Shown one piece after another: positions 15,581 through 24,014 of a stretch of 64,000 nt of DNA. The DNA lies in assembly GCA_946222885.1 (NCBI GenBank), contig CAMIAK010000007.1, positions 75,740-139,739 on the forward strand, written 5' to 3'. The notes below the pieces were generated by a model. That model was not told the origin of the DNA. It saw nothing but the letters and a program-made list of their open reading frames with translations, and did no database searches. The translations under genes were made by a program, and so were the position numbers. The stretch comes from an uncultured Nesterenkonia sp. (GTDB taxonomy: Bacteria; Actinomycetota; Actinomycetes; Actinomycetales; Micrococcaceae). How positions within the stretch are numbered: position 1 is the first letter of the stretch; each line of letters starts with the position of its first letter.

Positions 15581-16114
15581 ATGCCGACGCGCCGCGATGA
15601 GATCCTCGATGCTGCGATCTGGGTGCTCGGAGAGGAGGGCCCGAGGGGCCTGACGCACCGGGCGGTGGACAAGGCGCTGGAGCTGCCGCTGGGAAGCACT
15701 GCGAACCTCTTCGGCCGGCGCTCCGACCTTCTGGCCGCGATCGTCCGGCGGATGGAGGAGCTCGACCGCGCGCTGTGGCACCGGATCGGAGGAGAGGACA
15801 GCCCCTCCGACGTGCGGTATCTGGCGCAGCTGCTCGTACACCTGGTGGCGGGGACTGCGGAGGAGCCCATGGCACGCACTCAGAGGGCACGGCTCCATCT
15901 GCAGCTGACTCTGCCGGGGGAGACCGCCGGCGCCAACCGGATGATGGTGGAGGAGCTGCGTGGGATCTTGGCGGGGATAGGAGCCAGGCCGGAGCGGGCG
16001 CCGGCGCTGCTGGCCGCCGTCGACGGTCTGGTCCTGAGGGCTGTGACCTACGGCCGGGATGCGCTGCCGCCGCAGGAGGAGCTTCTGCCGACGCTCGAAG
16101 CCATCATGCGCTGA
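15581..16114 (+). CDS. TetR-family transcriptional repressor
   Basis: 177 aa regulator. The N-terminal helix-turn-helix reads TRRDEILDAAIWVLGEEGPRG, then HRAVDKALELPLGSTANLFG (about residues 3-48). The C-terminal ligand domain is alpha-helical and non-conserved, as usual in the family. It is divergent from the flavin monooxygenase gene, with two perfect operators in the shared promoter region, which predicts autorepression plus control of the monooxygenase. The inducer is probably the monooxygenase substrate. Confidence 0.85.
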   Translation: MPTRRDEILDAAIWVLGEEGPRGLTHRAVDKALELPLGSTANLFGRRSDLLAAIVRRMEELDRALWHRIGGEDSPSDVRYLAQLLVHLVAGTAEEPMARTQRARLHLQLTLPGETAGANRMMVEELRGILAGIGARPERAPALLAAVDGLVLRAVTYGRDALPPQEELLPTLEAIMR

Positions 16115-16223
16115 CGGCGGGCGGAGAGTATTCTGAGTGAGCCGAAAATCTCGGCGGCACCCGGCCCACACCTCTGCGGTCTTCCCTTCGGCCCACGGTC
16201 TATGAGCGAGGCGATCAATTCCT

Positions 16224-19200
16224 ATGGCACTCTCCGGTCTGCGTACGGCACTGGCGGCGAACTCCTCCTATTCGCGGCTCGCCGCGGCGGCCTCGCATCC
16301 GGCCGGGGAGCGCACCGAGGAGCTGCAGATTGCAGCCACCACCGGCCTGCGGCCCGCCGTCGTCGCCGAGATCGCGGAGAAGCTCCGGCGGACCAGCGAG
16401 CATGGCGTGGTCCTGGCGATCACCGCCACCGACCGCGAGGCTGATGATCTGGCCACCTCCTTGGAGTGCTATGCCCCCGAGGCCCGGGTGGGGCACTTCC
16501 CCTCCTGGGAGACGCTGCCGCATGAGCGGCTCTCCCCGCGCTCGGACACCGTCGGCCGCCGGCTGGGCGTGCTGCGCCAGCTGGCCCACCCGGAGGAGGC
16601 CGGCGGCCTCGACGTGGTCGTGGCACCGGTGCGTGCGGTGGTCCAGCCCATCGTCGCCGGGCTCGGGGACCTGGCGCCCGTCCGGCTGGCGGTGGGGGAG
16701 GACTGTGACTTCGACGAGGTCGTCCAATCCCTGGCAGACGCCGCCTACGCCCGGGTGGACATGGTCACCCGGCGCGGCGAGTTCGCCGTGCGCGGCGGCA
16801 TCCTGGACGTCTTCCCGCCGACTGAGCCGCATCCGCTGCGCGTGGAGTTCTTCGGCGACGAGGTCGAGCAGATGCGCCACTTCTCCGTGGCGGACCAGCG
16901 CTCCATCTCTTCGGAGGAGGACGGGGACAGCCACCCCACAGTCCTCGACGCCGCCCCCTGCCGTGAGCTGCTCATCACTGAAGCCGTGCGGGCCCGGGCC
17001 AAGGAGCTGCTGCCCCAGATGCCGCATGCCCAGGACCTGCTGGCCAAGATCGCCGACGGCATCGCCGCTGAGGGCATGGAGTCCCTGGCCCCGGTGCTGG
17101 TGGAGAAGATGGTGCCCTTCGTCCAGGAGCTCCCGGAGGGCTCGCTGACCGTGGTGATCGAGCCGGAGCGCACCCGCGGCCGTGCCCACGACCTGGAGAT
17201 CACCAATGAGGAGTTCCTGGCCGCGGCGTGGTCGGCGACCCCCGACGGCGGCGCGGCACCGCTGGACGTGAGCGCTGCGGAGAGGGAGGGCATCGCCGCC
17301 GGCGCCTTCGCCTCGCTGGCCGAGACCCGCGAGGCCTCCCTGCAGCACGGAGCCGGCTGGTGGTCGATCACCTCGCTGGGCCTGGATGAGGAGCTCGAGC
17401 AGGACGCCGACATCGTCTCCGTTGAGTCCCGCGAGCCCATCGGCTACCGGGGCAGCGTCGAGCAGGTCATGGAGTTTCTGGAGGGCCGGGCGAAGGACTC
17501 CTGGTCCGTGGTGGTCACCACCGCAGGCGGGGGCTCCGCCCAGCGTGTGCATGAGCTGCTGCAGGAGCACGGCGTCCCGGACCAGCTGGTGGAGACCCTC
17601 GACGCCGAGCCGGCACCTGGCAGGATCACCATCACCACCGCGAACCTCTCCCAGGGCTTCGCCGTGGACTCGCTGAAGCTGGCGCTGCTCACCGAATCAG
17701 AGATGCTCGGCCGCTCCATCCGGCAGGACGGCTCCCGCGGGAAGAAGGTCCCGGCCCGCCGCCGGCGCAACGCAGTGGATCCGCTGGCGCTGAAGAAGGG
17801 CGACTACGTCGTCCATGAGCAGCACGGCATCGGGCAGTTCGTGGAGCTCATCCAGCGCAAGGTGGGCTCCCCCCAGGCGGTCAAGGCAGGCACCGCCGGC
17901 GTGCGCGAGTACCTGGTGCTCGAATACGCCGCCTCCAAGCGCAACGGGCCCAAGGACCGGCTCATGGTCCCCACAGACCAGCTGGACCAGGTCAGCCAGT
18001 ACGTGGGAGGGGACGCCCCCAGCCTGTCCAAGATGGGCGGCTCCGACTGGGCGCAGACCAAGAAGAAGGCCAAGAAGGCGGTCAAGGAGATCGCCGGGGA
18101 GCTCATCCGCCTCTACGCGGCACGCATGGCCTCCCGCGGCCATGCCTATGCCGAGGACACCCCCTGGCAGTCCGAGCTGGAGGACGCCTTCCCCTATGTG
18201 GAGACCCCTGACCAGCTGACCACCATGGACGAGGTCAAGCGGGACATGGAGCGGGAGATCCCGATGGACCGGCTGGTCTCCGGCGACGTCGGCTTCGGCA
18301 AGACGGAGATCGCGATCCGCGCGGCCTTCAAAGCAGTCCAGGACGGCAAGCAGGTGGCCGTGCTCTGCCCGACCACGCTGCTGGTCTCCCAGCATCTGGA
18401 GACCTTCACCGAGCGCTACGCCGGATTCCCAGTCACCGTCCGGGCACTCTCCCGCTTCCAGACCGCCAAGGAGTCCCGGGAGGTCACCGAGGGTCTCAAG
18501 GACGGCAGCATCGACATCGTCATCGGCACCCACCGGCTGCTCTCCAAGGAGGTCCAGTTCAAGGATCTGGGCCTGGTGGTCGTCGACGAGGAGCAGCGCT
18601 TCGGTGTCGAGCACAAGGAGCAGCTGAAGAAGATGCGCACCAACGTGGACGTGCTCGCCATGTCCGCCACACCCATCCCGCGCACCCTGGAGATGTCCAT
18701 GGCCGGCATCCGGGAGACCTCCACGCTGGCGACCCCGCCGGAGGAGCGGCACCCGGTGCTCACCTATGTGGGGCCCTACACGGACAAGCAGGTCTCCGCG
18801 GCCATCCGCCGCGAGCTCATGCGCGAGGGTCAGGTGTTCTTCGTGCACAACCGGGTCTCCTCGATCGACCGGATGGCCGCGACCATCAGAGAGCTCGTCC
18901 CCGAGGCGCGGGTGGAGGTGGCCCACGGCCAGATGGGCGAGGCCCGGCTGGAACAGATCGTCCAGGACTTCTGGGAGAAGAGGTTCGACGTGCTGGTCTC
19001 CACCACGATCATCGAGACCGGCCTGGACATCTCCAACGCGAACACGCTGATCGTGGACCGGGCCTCCACCTACGGGCTCTCCCAGCTGCACCAGCTGCGC
19101 GGACGCGTGGGACGCTCCCGGGAACGTGCCTACGCCTACTTCCTCTACCCCTCGGAGAAGCCGCTGGGGGAGGACGCCCTGGAGCGGCTCAAGGCCGTGG

Positions 19201-19847
19201 CTGCGAACAACGAGCTCGGCGCCGGCCTGCAGCTGGCCCAGAAGGACCTGGAGATCCGTGGTGCGGGCAACCTGCTGGGCGGGGAGCAGTCCGGGCACAT
19301 CGCCGGCGTCGGCTTCGACCTCTACCTGCGCCTGGTGGGGGAGGCGGTGGCCGACTACCGCGGCGACGCCGAGGAGACCGTCACCGAGGTCAAGATCGAG
19401 CTGCCCATCAACGCTCACCTCCCGCATGACTACGTCCCGGGTGAGCGTCTGCGCCTGGAGGGCTACCGCAAGCTCGCCGCGGCCGACACCGGGGAGAAGG
19501 TCGACGAGGTCGTCACCGAGTGGAAGGATCGCTACGGCGAGCTGCCCGAGGCGGTGGAGAACCTGGTGGAGGTCGCCCGGCTGCGCAACCGGGCGCGCGG
19601 CGTCGGGATCCATGACATCGGCACCCAGGGGAAGTTCATCCGCTTCGCCCCGGTGGAGGAGCTGCCGGAGTCGCGCCAGATGCGTCTGGAGCGGATGTAC
19701 CCCGGATCCCAGCACAAGCAGTCCATGAAACAGATCCTCGTCCCCAAGCCGCAGACTGCGCGCATCGGGGGAGAGGACCTCACTGACGCCGCCCTGCTGG
19801 AGTGGCTGAAGCAGCTCTTCGACGCGATCTTCGCCCCAGCTGCCTAG
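16224..19847 (+). CDS. mfd: Transcription-repair coupling factor
   Basis: 1207 aa protein that releases RNA polymerase stalled at DNA lesions and recruits UvrA. The N-terminal UvrB-like module includes GHFPSWETLPHERLSPRSDT and RRGEFAVRGGILDVFPPTEP. The RNA-polymerase-interacting domain follows with KKGDYVVHEQHGIGQFVELI. The helicase part has SGDVGFGKTEIAIRAAFKA (motif I), VVVDEEQRFGVEHKEQLKK (motif II), LAMSATPIPRTLEMSMAGIR (motif III) and STTIIETGLDISNANTLIVD. The C-terminal UvrA-binding TRCF domain closes with GVGIHDIGTQGKFIRF. Full length for the family. Two strong hairpins follow. Confidence 0.97.
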   Translation: MALSGLRTALAANSSYSRLAAAASHPAGERTEELQIAATTGLRPAVVAEIAEKLRRTSEHGVVLAITATDREADDLATSLECYAPEARVGHFPSWETLPHERLSPRSDTVGRRLGVLRQLAHPEEAGGLDVVVAPVRAVVQPIVAGLGDLAPVRLAVGEDCDFDEVVQSLADAAYARVDMVTRRGEFAVRGGILDVFPPTEPHPLRVEFFGDEVEQMRHFSVADQRSISSEEDGDSHPTVLDAAPCRELLITEAVRARAKELLPQMPHAQDLLAKIADGIAAEGMESLAPVLVEKMVPFVQELPEGSLTVVIEPERTRGRAHDLEITNEEFLAAAWSATPDGGAAPLDVSAAEREGIAAGAFASLAETREASLQHGAGWWSITSLGLDEELEQDADIVSVESREPIGYRGSVEQVMEFLEGRAKDSWSVVVTTAGGGSAQRVHELLQEHGVPDQLVETLDAEPAPGRITITTANLSQGFAVDSLKLALLTESEMLGRSIRQDGSRGKKVPARRRRNAVDPLALKKGDYVVHEQHGIGQFVELIQRKVGSPQAVKAGTAGVREYLVLEYAASKRNGPKDRLMVPTDQLDQVSQYVGGDAPSLSKMGGSDWAQTKKKAKKAVKEIAGELIRLYAARMASRGHAYAEDTPWQSELEDAFPYVETPDQLTTMDEVKRDMEREIPMDRLVSGDVGFGKTEIAIRAAFKAVQDGKQVAVLCPTTLLVSQHLETFTERYAGFPVTVRALSRFQTAKESREVTEGLKDGSIDIVIGTHRLLSKEVQFKDLGLVVVDEEQRFGVEHKEQLKKMRTNVDVLAMSATPIPRTLEMSMAGIRETSTLATPPEERHPVLTYVGPYTDKQVSAAIRRELMREGQVFFVHNRVSSIDRMAATIRELVPEARVEVAHGQMGEARLEQIVQDFWEKRFDVLVSTTIIETGLDISNANTLIVDRASTYGLSQLHQLRGRVGRSRERAYAYFLYPSEKPLGEDALERLKAVAANNELGAGLQLAQKDLEIRGAGNLLGGEQSGHIAGVGFDLYLRLVGEAVADYRGDAEETVTEVKIELPINAHLPHDYVPGERLRLEGYRKLAAADTGEKVDEVVTEWKDRYGELPEAVENLVEVARLRNRARGVGIHDIGTQGKFIRFAPVEELPESRQMRLERMYPGSQHKQSMKQILVPKPQTARIGGEDLTDAALLEWLKQLFDAIFAPAA

Positions 19848-19917
19848 GATTCGAGCGGGGTTTCAGCCCTTATGGACGCCGAAATCGGCTCAAAAGGGCT
19901 GAAACCCCGCTCGAATC
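19848..19917 (+). terminator. Terminator hairpin after mfd (24-bp arms)
   Basis: A perfect inverted repeat begins one base after the mfd stop codon: arms 19848-19871 and 19894-19917, with a 22-nt loop. The stem ends in TTTCAGCCCTT on the 5' side. It is one of the longest perfect hairpins in the window. Confidence 0.85.
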
Positions 19918-19929
19918 GTCAGGGAGTGG

Positions 19930-19974
19930 GCATAGAGAAGGGGCTCTCCGTAGAAGAGGGCCCCTTCGCTATGC
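19930..19974 (-). terminator. Second hairpin, terminator of the convergent gene
   Basis: GCATAG/CTATGC, GAAGGGG/CCCCTTC and CTCT/AGAG stack into one imperfect hairpin 9 bp downstream of the convergent small membrane-protein gene. It also backs up the mfd terminator. Confidence 0.7.
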
Positions 19975-19982
19975 CGGCAGGG

Positions 19983-20312
19983 TCAGTGCTGGGCAGTGGC
20001 CTTGCGCTCGTGGACCGGGGCGTGGGACTCGGCGGCCCGGGACTCCATGGCGTCCAGGGGCTCGCCGTGCTCGCCGTGGAGGCGCTCCTGCTCCAGGCTG
20101 TCCGAACGGCCGATCAGCTCCTTGGCGACGATGAAGGCGCCGGCGTAGAGGCCCAGGAAGATCAGGCCGGGGATCCAGACCTGGTCCAGATCCCAGAAGT
20201 TCAGGGCGATGACCGAGCCCAGCAGCATGCCGAACACGAGGAGGAAGACGAGGAAGTTCTGCAGGAAGCGGCCCTGGCCCGAGTAGGCGATGACCTTGCC
20301 GTTGCTGATCAT
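19983..20312 (-). CDS. Small two-helix membrane protein, function unknown
   Basis: 109 aa. Two hydrophobic helices are clear: FLQNFLVFLLVFGMLLGSVI (about residues 16-35) and WIPGLIFLGLYAGAFIVAKE. A hydrophilic His/Glu-rich tail (RLHGEHGEPLDAMESRAAES) follows. I do not recognise a named family. It lies 15 bp after deoC on the same strand and may be its operon partner. Codon use is normal for the window. The start ATG is preceded by GGGGATCAT with only a weak ribosome binding site. Confidence 0.6.
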   Translation of the reverse strand: MISNGKVIAYSGQGRFLQNFLVFLLVFGMLLGSVIALNFWDLDQVWIPGLIFLGLYAGAFIVAKELIGRSDSLEQERLHGEHGEPLDAMESRAAESHAPVHERKATAQH

Positions 20313-20327
20313 GCTGATGATCCCCTT

Positions 20328-21047
20328 TTAGTACGAAGAGTCGGTGCCGGCCGCAGGACCGGTCTGAGAACTGTTGTCCTCCACGATACCAAGTGAGGAG
20401 CTTGCGCCGAGGCGTGTTGCCCCCGCCTCCACCATGGCCGCGGCGTCGGCGTAGGTCCGCACCCCGCCGGAGGCCTTGATGCCCAGGCGTCCGCCCACCA
20501 GGCGATGCATCAGCGCGATGTCCTCCACCGTCGCGCCCCCGCCGGCGAATCCTGTGGAGGTCTTCACGAAGTCGGCGCCCGCCTCCTCCGCGGCCCGGCA
20601 GACCAGCTCCTTGGCCTCCTCGGTCAGCAGCGCGGTCTCCAGGATCACCTTCAGGATCGCACCGCGGTCATGCGCGACGTCGGCGATGGCGGTGATCTGG
20701 GCGGTCACCTCGTCCTGCCTGCCCGCATTGGCCAGCGCGATGTCCACCACCATGTCGATCTCCTGAGCACCGGTCTCCGCGGCCTCGGCGGTCTCGGCCA
20801 CCTTGGACATGGTGGTGGTCGCGCCCAGCGGGAAGCCCACCACGGTGCAGGTCTTCACCTCCGAGCCCTCCAGCAGGTGTACCACCAGCGGGACCCAGCG
20901 CGGGTTCACACAGACGGAGGCGAAGCCGTGCTCGCGGGCCTCCGCGGCGACCTTCCGGATGGAGGCCTCGTCCGCGTCGGGCTTGAGCAGCGTGTGGTCG
21001 ATCAGCGGCGCCATCCCGGCGGGGGAGGGGATCCGTGGGCTGTTCAT
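20328..21047 (-). CDS. deoC: Deoxyribose-phosphate aldolase
   Basis: 239 aa class-I aldolase that splits 2-deoxyribose-5-phosphate into glyceraldehyde-3-phosphate and acetaldehyde. Visible motifs are PLIDHTLLKPDADEASI, VCVNPRWVPLV, CTVVGFPLGATTTMSKV, QEIDMVVDIALANAG, and ADFVKTSTGFAGGGAT with the Schiff-base lysine. GIKASGGVRTYADAAAMVEA carries the second active-site lysine. The ATG is preceded by AGGAGACC. It follows the phosphohexomutase and nucleoside phosphorylase genes, forming a nucleoside-salvage group: PNP gives (deoxy)ribose-1-phosphate, the mutase moves the phosphate, and DeoC cleaves the product. Confidence 0.95.
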   Translation of the reverse strand: MNSPRIPSPAGMAPLIDHTLLKPDADEASIRKVAAEAREHGFASVCVNPRWVPLVVHLLEGSEVKTCTVVGFPLGATTTMSKVAETAEAAETGAQEIDMVVDIALANAGRQDEVTAQITAIADVAHDRGAILKVILETALLTEEAKELVCRAAEEAGADFVKTSTGFAGGGATVEDIALMHRLVGGRLGIKASGGVRTYADAAAMVEAGATRLGASSSLGIVEDNSSQTGPAAGTDSSY

Positions 21048-21166
21048 GGTGAGGTCTCCTTCAGGGGCCAGAGGAACAGGCCGATGGGGAGGCCTGCTTC
21101 AGGTGTGATGGTCGCGGAAACGCGACCGAGAGGCGAGCGGGACCTGTGCCCGCCGCCGGAACCGGC

Positions 21167-23044
21167 TCAGCTCAGCAGAGTGGTCATGCCGCCGCGCAGC
21201 TCCTCCAGGCGGGCAGCCGCGCGCTCCCGGGCTTCTACGATCGCCTCACGCCCGGCGTCGTCGCCGGCTGTGCTGTCTACGCATTCCAGGTAGCACTTGA
21301 CCTTGGGCTCGGTGCCGGAGGGGCGCACGATCACGCGATCGCCGGCCTCGGTGAGATAGATCAGCGCATCGGTCTTCGTCGCCTCGTCCAGCTCAGTGCC
21401 GGGCAACGGGTCCTTCGTCAGGTCCAGGGCCTCGGTCACCGGGGATCCTGCGATCTCCGAGGGCGGCTGCTGCCGCAGCTTCGCGGTCACGTCGCCCAGC
21501 TCGCTGAGGTCGTTGACCCGGATGGTCACCTGCCCGGTGAGGAAGACCCCGGCCTCGGCGGCGATCTCGTCCAGAGCCTCGATCGCATCGGTGCCGCGGG
21601 CCTTCAGCTCGGCGGCCAGCTCGGCGAAGATCAGTGCTGCGGAGACACCGTCCTTGTCCTTGACGTTGACCGGGTCCACGTTGAAGCCGATGGCCTCCTC
21701 GTAGCCGAAGCTCATGTTCTCCACACGGGCCAGCCATTTGAAGCCGGTCAGGGTGGCCGCATGCCCCACGCCGCGGACCTCGCAGAGACGCTCCAGCAGG
21801 CGGGAGGAGACGATGGAGTTGGCCAGCACGGGGGCCTGCGCCGCGGCCTCCCCGGTGTTCTTGGGCGTGGAGGAGTCCAGCACCTGCGGGCGCAGCGGGC
21901 CGCGGTCCAGGATGTGCCGTCCCAGCAGGGCGCCGATCTCGTCTCCTGAGAGTTGGCGCCACTGCTGCTGGTGGGGGTCGAACACGGAGGCCGAGAGCCG
22001 GTCGGCGTCGGGGTCGTTGGCGAGCACCAGGTCGGCGTCGTGCTCCGCGGCGGTCTGCAGGCCGAGGTCCAGGGCCCCGGGCTCCTCCGGGTTGGGGAAG
22101 TCCGCGGTGGGGAAGGCCGGATCCGGCTCGAACTGCTCGGCCACAGGGATGACCCTCTCGAAGCCGGCGGCCTTCAGCAGGCTGGTGACCATCTCCCCGC
22201 CGACGCCGTGCATGGCGGTGTAGACCACGGTCAGGTCCCGGTGCGGGAACCGTTCAGGATCCAGCAGCTCCAGCGCCTCGGACTCATAGGCGGCACGGTC
22301 CTCATCGCCGATCAGGCGCACCCCCTGGGGGACCGGGACCCCGGCCTCCGGGACGACGGCGGGGGCGGCCGCCTCCTCGGCGAAGTCCTGCTCCACGATG
22401 TGCGCAATGGTCGCGGCGATCTCCTGGTCCACCGGGGCGACGATCTGGGCCCCGGCGCCGCGGCCGTGCGGCTCCAGGAACCGGGAGAGCTCCCCACCCA
22501 GGTACACCTTGTAGCCGTTGTCCCGCGGCGGATTGTGGCTGGCGGTCACCATCACGCCGACCTCGGCGTCCTTGACCAGCACCTGGCGGGCCAGCAGGGG
22601 AGTGGGTCCGGGGCGCTCGAAGAGGTGGACCTCCCAGCCGGCGTCGGCGAAGATCTGGGCCGTCTCGGAGGCGAACTCGTCGGACTGGTACCGGGCGTCG
22701 AAGCCGATCACGATCCGGTGAGCGGCCTGGGACTGCACGTCCTGCGGATTGTCCACGGCTGCGTGGGCCTCGCGCAGCTTCTCCGTGGCGTACTTCAGCA
22801 GCCCGGCGGCCGTCTGCCGGATCACCAGCCGGTTCATCCGCAGGGGGCCGGCGCCGAGCTCGGCGCGGAGCCCGGCGGTGCCGAAGGCCAGGCGCCCGGC
22901 GAAGAGGCGCTGCAGCTCCTGCTCCGCGTCCGTCCCGGAGCCCTCGGCCCGGGCCAGCAGCTCCTCCAGGGTGCTGCGGGTGTTCGGGTCCGGGTCCAGC
23001 TGGATCCAGCGGCGGACGGTCTTCAGCAGGTCGGCGTCGGGCAA
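21167..23044 (-). CDS. Phosphohexomutase/phosphopentomutase-like (PGM/PMM family)
   Basis: 625 aa alpha-D-phosphohexomutase of the PgcA/PmmB type. The catalytic serine loop is VMVTASHNPPRDNGYKVYLG, the metal-binding loop is VLANDPDADRLSASVFD, the sugar loop is FGYEEAIGFNVDP, and the phosphate loop is RVIVRPSGTEPKVKCYLE. The start is a TTG preceded by GAGGAGACAGAG, which gives the expected N-terminus PDADLLKTVRRWI. Between the PNP and deoC genes it probably converts (deoxy)ribose-1-phosphate to the 5-phosphate, though hexose activity is equally possible in this family. Confidence 0.9.
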   Translation of the reverse strand: MPDADLLKTVRRWIQLDPDPNTRSTLEELLARAEGSGTDAEQELQRLFAGRLAFGTAGLRAELGAGPLRMNRLVIRQTAAGLLKYATEKLREAHAAVDNPQDVQSQAAHRIVIGFDARYQSDEFASETAQIFADAGWEVHLFERPGPTPLLARQVLVKDAEVGVMVTASHNPPRDNGYKVYLGGELSRFLEPHGRGAGAQIVAPVDQEIAATIAHIVEQDFAEEAAAPAVVPEAGVPVPQGVRLIGDEDRAAYESEALELLDPERFPHRDLTVVYTAMHGVGGEMVTSLLKAAGFERVIPVAEQFEPDPAFPTADFPNPEEPGALDLGLQTAAEHDADLVLANDPDADRLSASVFDPHQQQWRQLSGDEIGALLGRHILDRGPLRPQVLDSSTPKNTGEAAAQAPVLANSIVSSRLLERLCEVRGVGHAATLTGFKWLARVENMSFGYEEAIGFNVDPVNVKDKDGVSAALIFAELAAELKARGTDAIEALDEIAAEAGVFLTGQVTIRVNDLSELGDVTAKLRQQPPSEIAGSPVTEALDLTKDPLPGTELDEATKTDALIYLTEAGDRVIVRPSGTEPKVKCYLECVDSTAGDDAGREAIVEARERAAARLEELRGGMTTLLS

Positions 23045-23069
23045 CTCTGTCTCCTCGGAGCGTGGGGCT

Positions 23070-24005
23070 TCAGGACGTCAGGGATTCGGTGATGATCTCA
23101 GCCAGCAGGGCGGAGATCCGCGGGGCGGCCTCGCGGCCGGCGTCGATGACCTCCTGGTGGCTCAGCGCCTCCCCGGTGGTCCCGGCGGCGGCGTTGGTGA
23201 CCAGGGAGATCCCGAAGACCTCCATGCCCGCGGCCCGGGCGGCGATGGCCTCCAGGGCGGTGGACATGCCCACCAGGTCCGCGCCGATGGTGCGCAGATA
23301 GGCGATCTCGGCAGGGGTCTCGTAGTGCGGGCCGGGAAGCTGGGCGTAGACGCCTTCGGGCAGCCGCGGGTCGAGGCCCCGGGCGATCTCCCGGATCCGC
23401 GGCGAGTACAGGTCGGTCATGTCCACGAAGTGCGCGCCGCGCAGCGAGGAGGTCCCGGTCAGGTTCAGGTGGTCGCTGATCAGCACCGGAGTGCCGGGCG
23501 CCCACTCCGGGTTCAGCCCGCCGCAGCCGTTGGTCAGCACCATGGTCGTCGCCCCCGCGGCGGCAGCGGTGCGCACCCCGTGGGCGACGGCGTCCACGCC
23601 GCGTCCCTCGTAGTAGTGCGTCCGGGCCCCGACCACCAGCACATGGTGTCCGGAGGCGGTGCGGATGGCGGTCAGCCGGCCTGAGTGGCCGGCCACCCCG
23701 GAGACGTGGAAGCCGGGAACCTCTTCGGCGTCCACGGCGGCGACCACCTCGCCCAGCCGGCCTGCGGCCTCTCCCCAGCCGGAGCCGAGGGTGCAGGCCA
23801 AGTCGAAGCGCTCGACTCCGGCGCGCCGGAGCAGCACCTTCGCCGCCTCCTCAGCCAGCGCATTGGCCGGCGCGGTGGGGTCGTTGGTGGGAGTGAGGTC
23901 CGCCTCGGGGACCACGTGCTGGGAGAGCTCCCCGGTGACCTGCTCGGCCACGCTGCCGGTGTACTCCATGCTGTTGGGATCCTGCTGCGGCTCCATCTGG
24001 GTCAT
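23070..24005 (-). CDS. punA: Purine-nucleoside phosphorylase
   Basis: 311 aa enzyme of the trimeric PNP type that phosphorolyses purine nucleosides to the base and ribose-1-phosphate. Motifs: CTLGSGWGEAAGRLG (phosphate site), VPGFHVSGVAGHSGRL, VVGARTHYYEGRG, TNGCGGLNPEWAPGTPVLIS, YAQLPGPHYETPAEI, VGMSTALEAIAARAAGMEV and SLVTNAAAGTTGEALSHQEV. The first 30 residues are an extra acidic leader; a start a few codons in (ATGGAGCCG) is possible. It sits between the LpdA-like gene and the mutase, as in other actinobacteria. Confidence 0.93.
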   Translation of the reverse strand: MTQMEPQQDPNSMEYTGSVAEQVTGELSQHVVPEADLTPTNDPTAPANALAEEAAKVLLRRAGVERFDLACTLGSGWGEAAGRLGEVVAAVDAEEVPGFHVSGVAGHSGRLTAIRTASGHHVLVVGARTHYYEGRGVDAVAHGVRTAAAAGATTMVLTNGCGGLNPEWAPGTPVLISDHLNLTGTSSLRGAHFVDMTDLYSPRIREIARGLDPRLPEGVYAQLPGPHYETPAEIAYLRTIGADLVGMSTALEAIAARAAGMEVFGISLVTNAAAGTTGEALSHQEVIDAGREAAPRISALLAEIITESLTS

Positions 24006-24014
24006 GCGTCCAAT

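Noticed and set aside
17697..19715. 672-codon reverse-strand frame inside mfd
   Set aside because: Shadow of mfd; no domain and strongly biased composition.
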